Source: Clostridia bacterium
GTDB lineage: Bacteria > Bacillota > Clostridia > Christensenellales > CAG-1252
Reading direction: 5' to 3'
Length of the DNA stretch: 15,764 nucleotides
Assembly: GCA_016296985.1 (NCBI GenBank)
Contig: JAEDHM010000019.1
Span: 1-15,764 of the forward strand
The notes beneath the pieces are model-generated. The model did not search any database. It had not been told where the DNA came from and saw only the letters and a program-made list of their open reading frames with translations. The position numbers and the translations under genes were made by a program. Every line of letters starts with the position of its first letter. The stretch's first letter is position 1. Below, piece after piece: positions 1-6,342 of the stretch.

Positions 1-750
1 TTGATTTTCGATAACTTTTTCCTTGACTTACTACTTGCCTATCTTACCCTATATTTTTGCAAAGGTGGTTGGAAAGGGGGAAGCTTAATTTCCGCTTTAT
101 TGGGTACGGTTTGCGCCGTATTTTTTCCGCTTATACCCCAAGAATTTGTATGGTTATACAAATTTGCAACTTTATTACTTTGCATAATACCACTGAAAAA
201 ACCAAGGGGCGTAAAAGATTTTTTTAAGACTACGATAATATATCTTTCAATAACTTTTGCACTAAATGGAGCAATTTCCGTCCTTCTCAACGGAAGTTTA
301 AGTTATACGCCCTATTATGAAAAGGGATGGCTCGTAGGAATAATTTCAATATCCGCCCTAACTACTTTATTTTTTGCAAGAAAAATCAAAAAATATTTCA
401 AATTGCGCAACGTAAATGAAAACATAACCGTCAAAGTGAAAATTGGAGAGGAAATAAAAGAGTTGAAGGCTTTTGTGGATACGGGTAACAAATTACTTGA
501 CGAAAAACAAGAGCCGATTGCAATTTTTCCTCAAAGTGAAAAGGGGATTGTCAAAAACGTTATCCCCAGCGGTTTGATAAAAATTACTACCGTCAACGGT
601 GTAGGCTACGAAGAAATTTATACCATAGACGAACTTACACTTCAATGCGGAAAAAAGACTAGTAAGATTGAAAACGCAGGGGTGGTATTTTCACCTAAAG
701 GGAAAAGAGAAGTAATTTTGGCGTTAGGCCATACGGAGGGATTACAATGA
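1..750 (+). CDS. spoIIGA: SpoIIGA, pro-sigma-E processing protease (5' partial)
   Basis: This is a membrane-anchored aspartic protease that, in sporulating Firmicutes, removes the pro-sequence of sigma-E in the mother cell. About five hydrophobic segments fill the first 127 visible residues (near 5-20, 27-45, 48-65, 76-95 and 110-127). A soluble domain follows, with the motif AFVDTGN; Asp160 within V-D-T-G-N matches the family's catalytic D-[ST]-G. The frame is open from the first base. The visible N-terminus (IFDNFFLDLLL) matches family members from roughly residue 8-10 onward, so the true start is probably just upstream and the TTG at base 1 is not necessarily the initiator. The soluble part looks shorter than in Bacillus SpoIIGA. 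Its stop overlaps the sigE start (ATGA), so translation is probably coupled. The identification rests on topology, the DTGN motif and position immediately before sigE. Confidence 0.9.
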   Translation: MIFDNFFLDLLLAYLTLYFCKGGWKGGSLISALLGTVCAVFFPLIPQEFVWLYKFATLLLCIIPLKKPRGVKDFFKTTIIYLSITFALNGAISVLLNGSLSYTPYYEKGWLVGIISISALTTLFFARKIKKYFKLRNVNENITVKVKIGEEIKELKAFVDTGNKLLDEKQEPIAIFPQSEKGIVKNVIPSGLIKITTVNGVGYEEIYTIDELTLQCGKKTSKIENAGVVFSPKGKREVILALGHTEGLQ

Positions 751-1454
751 TAGGATTAAGAAGAATAATTTTGAAAATATTCGGTTTCAAAAAAATGCTG
801 GGTGGCGGTCGAGTAGACTATATGTACGGCGAGGCGTTACCAAAGCCTATGACTGCGGAGGAAGAGAAAGAGGCGCTTCTCAAAATGTCACAAGGGGATG
901 AAAGCGCAAGGCAAACGCTTATTGAACGAAATCTTCGCCTTGTGGTTTATATCGCTAAAAAGTACGAAGGGAGCGTACCCGATATATCCGACCTTGTATC
1001 CGTAGGGGCAATAGGTCTTATTAAGGCGGTAAATTCTTTTAATATAGAAAGAAATATCAAACTTGCGACCTTTGCAAGCCGTTGTATTGAAAATGAAATT
1101 TTAATGTATCTTAGAAAGGTGGTAAGGAGAAAATGTGAAATTTCTCTTGACGAGCCTCTCAATACCGACCTTGAAGGCAACGAGCTTTTGCTAGGTGACG
1201 TTATAGGCACCGATGCGGATATCGTAAGTCGCGAGCTTGAGAAAAAGGCTGAGATTGATATACTATACCAGTCCTTCAAAACCTTGACGCCTAGAGAGAT
1301 TATGATAATCAAAATGCGATATGGTCTTATGAATGAAGAGGAGAAAACCCAAAAAGAAATTGCGGATATGTTGGGTATTTCCCAATCCTATATTTCAAGG
1401 CTTGAGAAAAAGGTTTTAAACAAATTGAAAAAAGAAATGCAAAAATACGTATAA
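747..1454 (+). CDS. sigE: RNA polymerase sporulation sigma factor E (pro-sigma-E)
   Basis: This is the early mother-cell sigma factor of sporulation, made as an inactive precursor. Residues 1 to about 25 form a basic and hydrophobic pro-sequence (IILKIFGFKKML) ahead of the conserved EALPKP segment. Region 2 contains LIERNLRLVVYIAKKYEG and LATFASRCIENEILMYLR. The SLDEPLNTDLEGNELLLGDV segment is typical of SigE. Region 4 carries the helix-turn-helix TQKEIADMLGISQSYISRLE. The 235-residue length is normal. GGAGGG at 735-740 lies six bases before the ATG, which overlaps the spoIIGA stop. Pairing with SpoIIGA upstream and sigG downstream removes doubt about which sigma factor it is. Expression should follow the spoIIGA promoter, which lies outside the window. 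Confidence 0.97.
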   Translation: MIGLRRIILKIFGFKKMLGGGRVDYMYGEALPKPMTAEEEKEALLKMSQGDESARQTLIERNLRLVVYIAKKYEGSVPDISDLVSVGAIGLIKAVNSFNIERNIKLATFASRCIENEILMYLRKVVRRKCEISLDEPLNTDLEGNELLLGDVIGTDADIVSRELEKKAEIDILYQSFKTLTPREIMIIKMRYGLMNEEEKTQKEIADMLGISQSYISRLEKKVLNKLKKEMQKYV

Positions 1455-1477
1455 AATAGATTATTTTGTAGAAAATA
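1449..1477 (+). promoter_or_regulatory. Candidate sigma-F-type promoter for sigG
   Basis: GTATA (1449-1453, overlapping the sigE stop) is followed after 14 bases by GTAGAAAATA (1468-1477). The elements resemble the sigma-F -35 (GYWTA) and -10 (GGnrAnAMTw, one mismatch), but the spacing is slightly short. In known spore formers sigG is first transcribed by sigma-F in the forespore, which makes this reading plausible. A TATAAT at 1476-1481 overlaps it but lacks a -35 partner. This is inference from sequence alone. Confidence 0.38.
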
Positions 1478-1510
1478 TAATCAAAGCCCACTTTTACATA
1501 GGAGAAATAT

Positions 1511-2281
1511 ATGGGCTATAAAGTAAATCTTTGCGGAATAAACACCGCGCTTTTACCAAAACTGACGAAAAAAGAAACTGAAGAGATTTTGAAAGAGATA
1601 AAATCCGGAAACAACATTAGGCGAGATGAATTTTTACTTTCAAACATTCGATTGGTACTTTCAGTCCTTCACCGTTTCAACTTCAAAAACGACCTTATCG
1701 ACGACGTATTTCAAGTGGGATGCTTGGGACTTGTCAAGGCGCTAAACAACTTTGATATGGGGCACAACGTAATGTTTTCAACCTATGCAGTCCCAATGAT
1801 AGCAGGGGAAATCCGAAGATTTTTACGCGAAACAACACCTTTGAAAGTAAGTCGAAGTTTGCGAGATATCGCCTATCAAGCAATGCAGGCTCGAGAAAGG
1901 TTAAGGGAAAAAATCGACGACCCTTCAATTCGAGATATAGCGGAAGAAATGCAAATGCCTCCTTCCATCGTAGTTGAAGCTCTTGACGCCATTGCCGACC
2001 CCGTATCACTTTACGACCCGGCTTTCGGGGATAATGAAGACGGCGCTTCCGTCCTTGACAAACTTTCCGACGGACACAAAGAGGAAGATTGGATTACACG
2101 ACTTGACCTACAATGCGCCGTAGCCTTGTTACCTGATACCGAAAGAGAAATTTTGAACATGCGGTATTTTGAAGATAAAACTCAAACCGAGGTTGCAAAA
2201 CTTGAAGGTATTTCCCAAGCGCAAGTGTCACGGCTTGAAAACAGTGCAATAAGAAAGATACGTCAGTATATAGGCGTTTAG
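1511..2281 (+). CDS. sigG: RNA polymerase sporulation sigma factor G
   Basis: This is the late forespore sigma factor. The N-terminal signature KVNLCGINTALLPKL is characteristic of SigG. Region 2 contains NIRLVLSVLHRFN, DDVFQVGCLGLVKALNNFD and MFSTYAVPMIAGEIRRFLRE. Region 3 contains VSRSLRDIAYQAMQARERL. Region 4 ends with the helix-turn-helix TQTEVAKLEGISQAQVSRLE. The 256-residue length is standard. An AGGAGA ribosome binding site at about 1500-1505 supports the ATG at 1511. The gene lies 56 bases after sigE, the conserved spoIIGA-sigE-sigG order, and that gap holds a candidate forespore promoter. No pro-sequence is expected and none is seen. Confidence 0.97.
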   Translation: MGYKVNLCGINTALLPKLTKKETEEILKEIKSGNNIRRDEFLLSNIRLVLSVLHRFNFKNDLIDDVFQVGCLGLVKALNNFDMGHNVMFSTYAVPMIAGEIRRFLRETTPLKVSRSLRDIAYQAMQARERLREKIDDPSIRDIAEEMQMPPSIVVEALDAIADPVSLYDPAFGDNEDGASVLDKLSDGHKEEDWITRLDLQCAVALLPDTEREILNMRYFEDKTQTEVAKLEGISQAQVSRLENSAIRKIRQYIGV

Positions 2282-2309
2282 TATAAAAAATCATACCCTT
2301 CGCATAAAA
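2281..2309 (+). promoter_or_regulatory. Possible sigma-G-type promoter before the YlmC/YmxH gene
   Basis: GTATA (2281-2285) is followed 17 bases later by CATAAAA (2303-2309). The sigma-G elements of Bacillus are roughly GMATR and CATWMTA with about 18 bases between, so each element is close but imperfect. The -10 lies in the loop of the hairpin described at 2296-2327. Initiation there would begin near the ribosome binding site and omit the hairpin's 5' arm. The evidence is weak. Confidence 0.22.
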
Positions 2310-2327
2310 TAAAGCGGAGGGTTTTTT
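2296..2327 (+). terminator. Terminator-like hairpin overlapping the RBS of the next gene
   Basis: CCCTTCGC (2296-2303) pairs with GCGGAGGG (2314-2321) over eight base pairs, with one T-G wobble, across a ten-base A/T loop. Six T follow (2322-2327). This is the form of an intrinsic terminator after sigG. Its 3' arm contains the GGAGGG ribosome binding site of the next gene, and its T-run is exactly the spacer before that gene's ATG. It could terminate sigG transcripts, hide the ribosome binding site, or both. Confidence 0.6.
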
Positions 2328-2588
2328 ATGACTTATGAATTGACGTTTTGCGAACTTAGGGAAAAAGAGGTGGTCAACGTTACCGACGGAAAAAGATTGG
2401 GACGTATCATAGATATGGCGTTGACCTTCAGTGGTCACGTATGCGGAATCGTCGTACCCGGGGACAAAAAACTTATGAAATGCGTGGCAGGAAAGGAAAG
2501 TATATTTATACCCTGGTCCAGCATTTGTAAAATCGGCGACGACGTGATTTTGGTCAATCTGTTTGGGCGAGCAATCACCGATTCTTAA
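2328..2588 (+). CDS. ylmC: YlmC/YmxH-family PRC-barrel sporulation protein
   Basis: This is a small 86-residue soluble protein of the YlmC/YmxH family, a PRC-barrel-like fold found in endospore formers whose precise role is not settled. The visible signature is an N-terminal LTFCELREKEVVNVTDGKRLGRIIDM segment followed by a G-H-V-C-G-I-V-V-P strand and the IPWSSICKIGDDVILV segment typical of the family. The position right after sigG is the conserved one in Bacillus and many clostridia. The ribosome binding site GGAGGG (2316-2321) is six bases from the ATG but lies inside a hairpin, so expression may be conditional. The family assignment is firm; the biochemical function is unknown. Confidence 0.85.
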   Translation: MTYELTFCELREKEVVNVTDGKRLGRIIDMALTFSGHVCGIVVPGDKKLMKCVAGKESIFIPWSSICKIGDDVILVNLFGRAITDS

Positions 2589-2612
2589 TTTGTAATTGTT
2601 GTGAATTAAATC

Positions 2613-2641
2613 TTTACAAAACACAATATGTGGTATATAAT
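2613..2641 (+). promoter_or_regulatory. Sigma-A promoter of nrdR
   Basis: TTTACA (2613-2618) and TATAAT (2636-2641) are separated by exactly 17 bases. The -10 is a perfect consensus match and the -35 has one mismatch. Transcription would start near 2648, about 29 bases before the nrdR ATG. It gives nrdR and the downstream pseudouridine synthase gene a vegetative promoter independent of the sporulation genes. Confidence 0.75.
2621..2636 (+). promoter_or_regulatory. NrdR-box-like operator in the nrdR promoter
   Basis: ACACAATATGTGGTAT lies between the -35 and -10 of the nrdR promoter and matches the published NrdR box (acaCwAtATaTwGtgt) at 13 of 16 positions by eye. NrdR boxes usually occur as pairs about three helical turns apart; I see no convincing second copy here. 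If bound, the site would mask the promoter and imply autoregulation. Confidence 0.45.
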
Positions 2642-2676
2642 TGTAAGTAATAAAGGATATTGTACGGGAGAAAAGT

Positions 2677-3141
2677 ATGAAGTGTAAGTATTGCGGATGT
2701 ATGGATAGCAAGGTTGTGGACAGTCGCGAAACCGAGGACGGCACTTCTATTCGCAGAAGACGTGAATGTATTCAATGCGGAAGAAGATATACCACCTACG
2801 AAACGGTTGAACACACTCCTATTTTCGTTATCAAAAAAGGTGGCGTAAGGCAAGAATTTGACGTAAACAAAATTCGTAGCGGTATCATCAAGGCTTGCGA
2901 AAAACGTCCAGTACCCATTACTCGTATCGACGCTTTGGTTTCTTCAATCGAGCGCACCATTTACAACAATGGTGATCAAGAGGTAACAAGCGAATATATC
3001 GGCGACTTGATTATGGCGGGATTGAAAGAAATTGACGACGTTGCCTACGTGCGCTTTGCATCGGTTTATCGTCAGTTTAAGGATATCGACACCTTTATGG
3101 AAGAAATAAGCGGAATACTTTCAAAAAGAAAAAATGACTGA
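2677..3141 (+). CDS. nrdR: Transcriptional repressor NrdR
   Basis: NrdR is the nucleotide-sensing repressor of ribonucleotide reductase genes in bacteria. The N-terminus is a zinc ribbon with four cysteines in two pairs (C3/C6 and C31/C34), together with the invariant KVVDSRETEDG and IRRRREC motifs. An ATP-cone domain that senses ATP/dATP follows from about residue 49 (VIKKGGVRQEFDVNKIRSGI). The 154-residue length is typical. A GGGAG ribosome binding site precedes the ATG. The location after sigG and ylmC is common in clostridia. Its stop overlaps the start of the next gene by eight bases, so the pair is co-translated. No ribonucleotide reductase gene lies in the window. Confidence 0.96.
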   Translation: MKCKYCGCMDSKVVDSRETEDGTSIRRRRECIQCGRRYTTYETVEHTPIFVIKKGGVRQEFDVNKIRSGIIKACEKRPVPITRIDALVSSIERTIYNNGDQEVTSEYIGDLIMAGLKEIDDVAYVRFASVYRQFKDIDTFMEEISGILSKRKND

Positions 3142-3958
3142 TTACTTTACAAGAAATTATATGGGAAAGTCCTGCGACATCAAAAAGGGACTTTCTCTTT
3201 TATATCCCGACCTTTCATACAACGAAATCAACAAACTTCTCCGCCGCCGTGACGTTTTTGTAAACGGGCAACGGCAAACTTCGGGTAACCTATCTCAAGG
3301 GGACGAAGTTTCTCTTTTTTTCAAGCCCGACAACGTAAAACTAAACGTTTGTTACGAAGATAAAAATTTTATAGCGATTTACAAAAAGAAGGGGCTTCAG
3401 TCAACGGGAGACGTTTCCTTTGAAAATCTTGTCAACTACAAGTTTTCCGCAAACTATATTCTCTTACACCGACTTGACACAAATACCGAAGGAATATTGC
3501 TTTTTGCAAAAAATACCCTCTATGCCGACTTGATGAAAAAGGCGATGGGGGAAGGAAAGGTGAAAAAACACTACTACGCCACAGTTTACGGAAATATAGA
3601 CAAAGAAAAAACAATTTCAATTTGGCTTAAAAAGGATGCGGACAAAGGCGTAGTCAAAACCTACGACAAGAAAACGGCAGGAGCTGATTTTGTTGAAACT
3701 CACGTTATTCCCTTATCCCGTCAAAACGGTAACACCCTTGTCGAAGCGATAATCACCAAGGGAAAAACCCACCAAATTAGGGCAAGCCTAGCTCATATCG
3801 GTCACTTTATACTAGGTGATAGCAAGTACGGTATTGACAGTATAAATAGAAAATTCGGATTTTCAAAGCAACAGTTGACTGCTTTCAAACTTGTCTTTGA
3901 AATACCCGAAAATTCAAAACTTTCCTATCTTAACGGTGTGGAAATGGAAATAAAATAA
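3134..3958 (+). CDS. RluA-family RNA pseudouridine synthase
   Basis: This enzyme isomerises uridine to pseudouridine in rRNA or tRNA. An S4-type RNA-binding domain occupies about residues 14-65 (LSYNEINKLLRRRDVFVNGQ). The catalytic domain begins near residue 73 and contains HRLDTNTEGILLFAKN, where Asp115 is the catalytic aspartate of the family's HRLD motif. The RNA-binding motif GKTHQIRASLAHIGHFILGDSKYG follows. The start is fixed by an eight-base overlap with nrdR; no strong ribosome binding site is needed if translation is coupled. The 274-residue length is slightly short. Several paralogues with different targets exist per genome, so the exact target cannot be assigned. The gene abuts the convergent phosphatase gene with no gap. 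Confidence 0.9.
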   Translation: MTDYFTRNYMGKSCDIKKGLSLLYPDLSYNEINKLLRRRDVFVNGQRQTSGNLSQGDEVSLFFKPDNVKLNVCYEDKNFIAIYKKKGLQSTGDVSFENLVNYKFSANYILLHRLDTNTEGILLFAKNTLYADLMKKAMGEGKVKKHYYATVYGNIDKEKTISIWLKKDADKGVVKTYDKKTAGADFVETHVIPLSRQNGNTLVEAIITKGKTHQIRASLAHIGHFILGDSKYGIDSINRKFGFSKQQLTAFKLVFEIPENSKLSYLNGVEMEIK

Positions 3959-5053
3959 TCAATTTATGACAATCAAGGGGACGTGCATTTCTTTCTCTGA
4001 AAGGGAAGTGTGATGTCCCCTAAATTTTACCATGGTAGGTGACAAAAGCAATTGACTGTGATCATTTGTTACCACCCCGATATAATCGCCAAGCAAATAT
4101 CCTTTATCCCCTTTTCCGAAAAAGTTTTCTTTAATCATATCTTCAGTTTTAAAAACTTTAATATCTTGGTATTTTTCCATAGCCTTTAAAAAGGCATTTT
4201 CAAAATCCGGTTTAATCCTAAAAGCAACTGCCCTCGCTTCCATATACATCGGCTTGTCAAGGGTAGCCAAAAGTTCTTCATCCTTGAAAAGTTCGATATA
4301 ATCGGTAATATCCGTTTGCCCGTGATCAGACGTAATCACAATAAGAGTATCGGGATTATTTTCAGCAAACTCTTGGATTTTATCATTTAGTAATGAAAAA
4401 ATCTTACGGCTATGCCTACTTGTTACTCCATAACGGTGCATGGTACTGTCAGGCTCGCCGTGATAGCAATAGACGAACTGTTTTCCCTCCTTTTTACAAA
4501 GGGAGTTTAAAAGAATAAACATCTCGTCAAGTGTGTTGTAAACAAAGTTATTTTTTTGATGATTGACGTAGGGTGGAAAAACTCCGCTTGTTTGGTATTC
4601 ACTTTTACAATCGTCAAAATAAAAGGAAATATCAAAGGTATTTTGATAACTTTCAAGGGGAATTTCTTCACCGCTCAAACTATCCCTTTGGGTAAAAACG
4701 TCTACGACTTTCTCAAGTGCGGGTATATACATTGACCAACCAAACATTCCGTGGGACAAAGGATAGGTTGCGCCAAGCAATGAAGTGGTAGCGTTTGTGG
4801 TGGTAGAGGGAAAAACCGAAGTAATAACCTCACAAACGTTTTTTCTCAAAAACGAGGACTCGTCAAGGTTTTGAGTGAGTGGAAAAACGCCCATTCCGTC
4901 AAGGCAAAAATAAACTACGTTTTTATATCCCAACCTAAGTTTTTTATCAAGAAAGGGGATTGTAGCAATAGAAATTTTCTTTCCCAAAAAATTTGAGAAA
5001 GTCGCGCTTACGTTAAGTATTGATTTTTCGAAATCGGGGTGTATAAGTTCCAT
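3959..5053 (-). CDS. Alkaline-phosphatase-superfamily phosphodiesterase/phosphatase
   Basis: This is a 364-residue soluble metal-dependent hydrolase of the type I phosphodiesterase/nucleotide pyrophosphatase group. The two-metal site is visible: Asp52 in FCLDGMG, a nucleophile-bearing FPSTTT segment (Thr84-86), Asp202 and His206 in EPDSTMHRYG, Asp243-His244 in ITSDHGQ, and His347 in RGHH near the C-terminus. There is no signal peptide, so a cytoplasmic location is likely. The substrate cannot be deduced. No ribosome binding site precedes the ATG; an extended -10 sits six bases upstream, so the mRNA may be leaderless. Its stop (TGA on the reverse strand) directly abuts the stop of the pseudouridine synthase. 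It diverges from sigK, so the two genes share a 132-base upstream region. Confidence 0.85.
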   Translation of the reverse strand: MELIHPDFEKSILNVSATFSNFLGKKISIATIPFLDKKLRLGYKNVVYFCLDGMGVFPLTQNLDESSFLRKNVCEVITSVFPSTTTNATTSLLGATYPLSHGMFGWSMYIPALEKVVDVFTQRDSLSGEEIPLESYQNTFDISFYFDDCKSEYQTSGVFPPYVNHQKNNFVYNTLDEMFILLNSLCKKEGKQFVYCYHGEPDSTMHRYGVTSRHSRKIFSLLNDKIQEFAENNPDTLIVITSDHGQTDITDYIELFKDEELLATLDKPMYMEARAVAFRIKPDFENAFLKAMEKYQDIKVFKTEDMIKENFFGKGDKGYLLGDYIGVVTNDHSQLLLSPTMVKFRGHHTSLSEKEMHVPLIVIN

Positions 5054-5059
5054 AATGAT

Positions 5060-5068
5060 ATTTTAGCA
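5060..5068 (-). promoter_or_regulatory. Extended -10 promoter giving a leaderless phosphatase mRNA
   Basis: On the reverse strand TGCTAAAAT lies six bases before the phosphatase ATG. That distance would place the transcription start at or next to the A of the start codon. No clear -35 hexamer and no ribosome binding site are visible. The same nine-base element with the same spacing precedes the membrane-protein gene starting at 6336. Confidence 0.5.
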
Positions 5069-5106
5069 CAAAATTTTACGATTGTATCTAAAAATAAAAA
5101 ATTTCA

Positions 5107-5142
5107 GCTTGTACTTGTTTTGAGTGTACAAGCAATTTTTTT
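5107..5142 (+). promoter_or_regulatory. Inverted repeat with T-run in the sigK upstream region
   Basis: GCTTGTAC (5107-5114) and GTACAAGC (5126-5133) form a perfect eight-base-pair stem with an 11-base loop, followed by AA and seven T (5136-5142). It resembles an intrinsic terminator, yet no forward gene ends nearby. It could be an attenuator in a long sigK leader, insulation from antisense readthrough, or a dyad operator. TACAAGC on each arm resembles part of the SpoIIID recognition sequence. Confidence 0.5.
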
Positions 5143-5149
5143 GTCGAAA
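5140..5149 (+). promoter_or_regulatory. Spo0A-box-like site upstream of sigK
   Basis: TTTGTCGAAA contains the TGTCGAA core of the Spo0A box. It lies about 37-46 bases before the sigK ATG and directly follows the T-run of the inverted repeat. Spo0A is the master regulator of sporulation entry. The match is exact over seven bases, but a seven-base match alone is not proof of function. Confidence 0.4.
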
Positions 5150-5185
5150 AAGAATATATAAATATTACACCCAAAGGAATATCAA

Positions 5186-5881
5186 ATGTATTTTTTGTTT
5201 TCACTTTTATCCACAGTCTTTTGCATGGCTTCCTTTCTTCAAGACGGAGGGTTTCCAAAACCCTTGTCAAAAAAGGATGAAGAAGACTGTTTTAAACGGA
5301 CAAGGGCAGGTGATGAAGAGGCCTTGTCGACTTTGGTAAATCACAATATGCGACTTGTTGTACATATTGCGAAAAAGTACGTAGGGACAATGGATTCTGA
5401 AGACTTGATTTCCATAGGCTCGGTTGGACTTTTAAAGGCAATAAAAACCTTTGACTACACCAAAGGGACCCAGTTTGCAACCTATGCTAGCCGTTGTATC
5501 GACAACGAAATTCTTATGACTTTGCGAGCAAACAAAAAAAACAATTGTTGCGTATCCTTGTTTCATCCAATAGGTACCGACAAGGAAGGAAACGAGGTAA
5601 CCTTGCTTGATACGTTACACGACGAAAACTACGACGTGGGAAAGCAAATTGAAAAAGACTACGTATCTCAAACTTTGCGTGAAGTATTACAAAAAGCCCT
5701 AACTTCAAGGGAGTACGGTATAATTTCCTTGCGTTATGGTTTAGATGGAGCGGATCCTTTACCTCAAAGAAAGGTCGCTGAAAAATACGGTATAAGTCGC
5801 TCGTACATTTCAAGAATAGAAAAAAAGGCTCTAAGCAAAATCAGAGCCTATCTTGAAAAGAACAACGTTGATTTGACCTAG
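5186..5881 (+). CDS. sigK: RNA polymerase sporulation sigma factor K (pro-sigma-K)
   Basis: This is the late mother-cell sigma factor. It is SigK rather than a second SigE because of GGFPKPLSKKDEE, LVNHNMRLVVHIAKKY and VSLFHPIGTDKEGNEVTLLDTL, all matching SigK. The helix-turn-helix is QRKVAEKYGISRSYISRIEK. Residues 1-16 are hydrophobic and align with the Bacillus pro-sequence; the SpoIVFB cleavage point would lie between Ser16 and Phe17 (MAS|FLQDGGFPKPLS). The coding sequence is a single frame of 231 residues, so no skin-type prophage interrupts it. The AAAGGA ribosome binding site at 5173-5178 supports the ATG. The gene overlaps the convergent membrane-protein gene by three bases. No convincing sigma-E promoter was found upstream, although regulatory-looking elements are present there. 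Confidence 0.93.
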   Translation: MYFLFSLLSTVFCMASFLQDGGFPKPLSKKDEEDCFKRTRAGDEEALSTLVNHNMRLVVHIAKKYVGTMDSEDLISIGSVGLLKAIKTFDYTKGTQFATYASRCIDNEILMTLRANKKNNCCVSLFHPIGTDKEGNEVTLLDTLHDENYDVGKQIEKDYVSQTLREVLQKALTSREYGIISLRYGLDGADPLPQRKVAEKYGISRSYISRIEKKALSKIRAYLEKNNVDLT

Positions 5882-5891
5882 GTTAAATCAA
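5868..5891. repeat. 24-bp palindrome at the sigK/membrane-protein stop codons
   Basis: A near-perfect palindrome with two 12-base arms and one mismatch is centred on CTAG (5878-5881). That tetranucleotide supplies the TAG stops of both convergent genes. Because of the symmetry, both proteins end in Asp-Leu-Thr. There is no loop or T-run, so it does not look like a normal terminator. Confidence 0.7.
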
Positions 5892-6336
5892 AATATTCAA
5901 CTTTAACTTGAGGAGCGATATCCACCACCGCCTTAATAAAAGCGTCGATATCTTTTGAAGAAACGCATATCACCAAAAACTCAATATCACCGCTTTTTTC
6001 AGAAAGGTAGTACAAGGCGGTCGCTTTGCTTTCCCTCTCTTGCCTAATAGTTACAATAGCATCGGGGCGAATTTTATAACTTTTGAAGAAAAGGTTTAAG
6101 AAAATCCCCTTGTTGCTTACCTTGAAAGCGGAAAAAATCAAAAGGGAAACAAGTAATGCGAAAATCAACAGGCAAAGTACTACCGACAAAATATCCAATG
6201 CCGGGTTGATAGTTTCAAGACTTCCCACCTCGCACAAACGCAAGATATTAAAAAGAGAAAGTCCGAAAATTGCAACGGATGCGATAATTGTAACAACGGT
6301 CAAAGCCGTAGGAAATTTATACCTAAATTTTTTCAT
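5878..6336 (-). CDS. Hypothetical two-helix membrane protein with PH-like tail
   Basis: I do not recognise a named family. The 152-residue protein starts with a basic segment (MKKFRYKF). Two transmembrane helices follow, around residues 10-33 (ALTVVTIIASVAIFGLSLF) and 46-71 (DILSVVLCLLIFALLVSLL). A soluble C-terminal domain of about 80 residues alternates strand-like segments (KVSNKGIFLNLFFKSYKI, AIVTIRQ, ALYYLSE, IEFLVICV) and ends in a helix (SKDIDAFIKAVVD). That pattern resembles bacterial PH-like domains following a membrane hairpin, but this is inference. There is no ribosome binding site; an extended -10 lies six bases upstream, so it is probably leaderless. It sits convergent to sigK and divergent from iorA. 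Confidence 0.72.
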   Translation of the reverse strand: MKKFRYKFPTALTVVTIIASVAIFGLSLFNILRLCEVGSLETINPALDILSVVLCLLIFALLVSLLIFSAFKVSNKGIFLNLFFKSYKIRPDAIVTIRQERESKATALYYLSEKSGDIEFLVICVSSKDIDAFIKAVVDIAPQVKVEYFDLT

Positions 6337-6342
6337 AGTTGT

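Noticed and set aside
1476..1481. TATAAT before sigG as a vegetative promoter
   Set aside because: No -35 hexamer lies at the required distance, and the stretch is better explained as part of a forespore-type promoter or as A/T-rich chance.
2094..2744. A 216-codon reverse-strand open frame across sigG, the YlmC/YmxH gene and the nrdR start
   Set aside because: It lies opposite three well-supported genes and the nrdR promoter, has no recognisable motif, and its start region lies inside nrdR. It is a shadow frame.
5186..5881. A second sigE copy or a skin-type interruption of sigK
   Set aside because: The sequence has SigK-specific motifs and no interruption; no recombinase gene or attachment repeats are present in the window.
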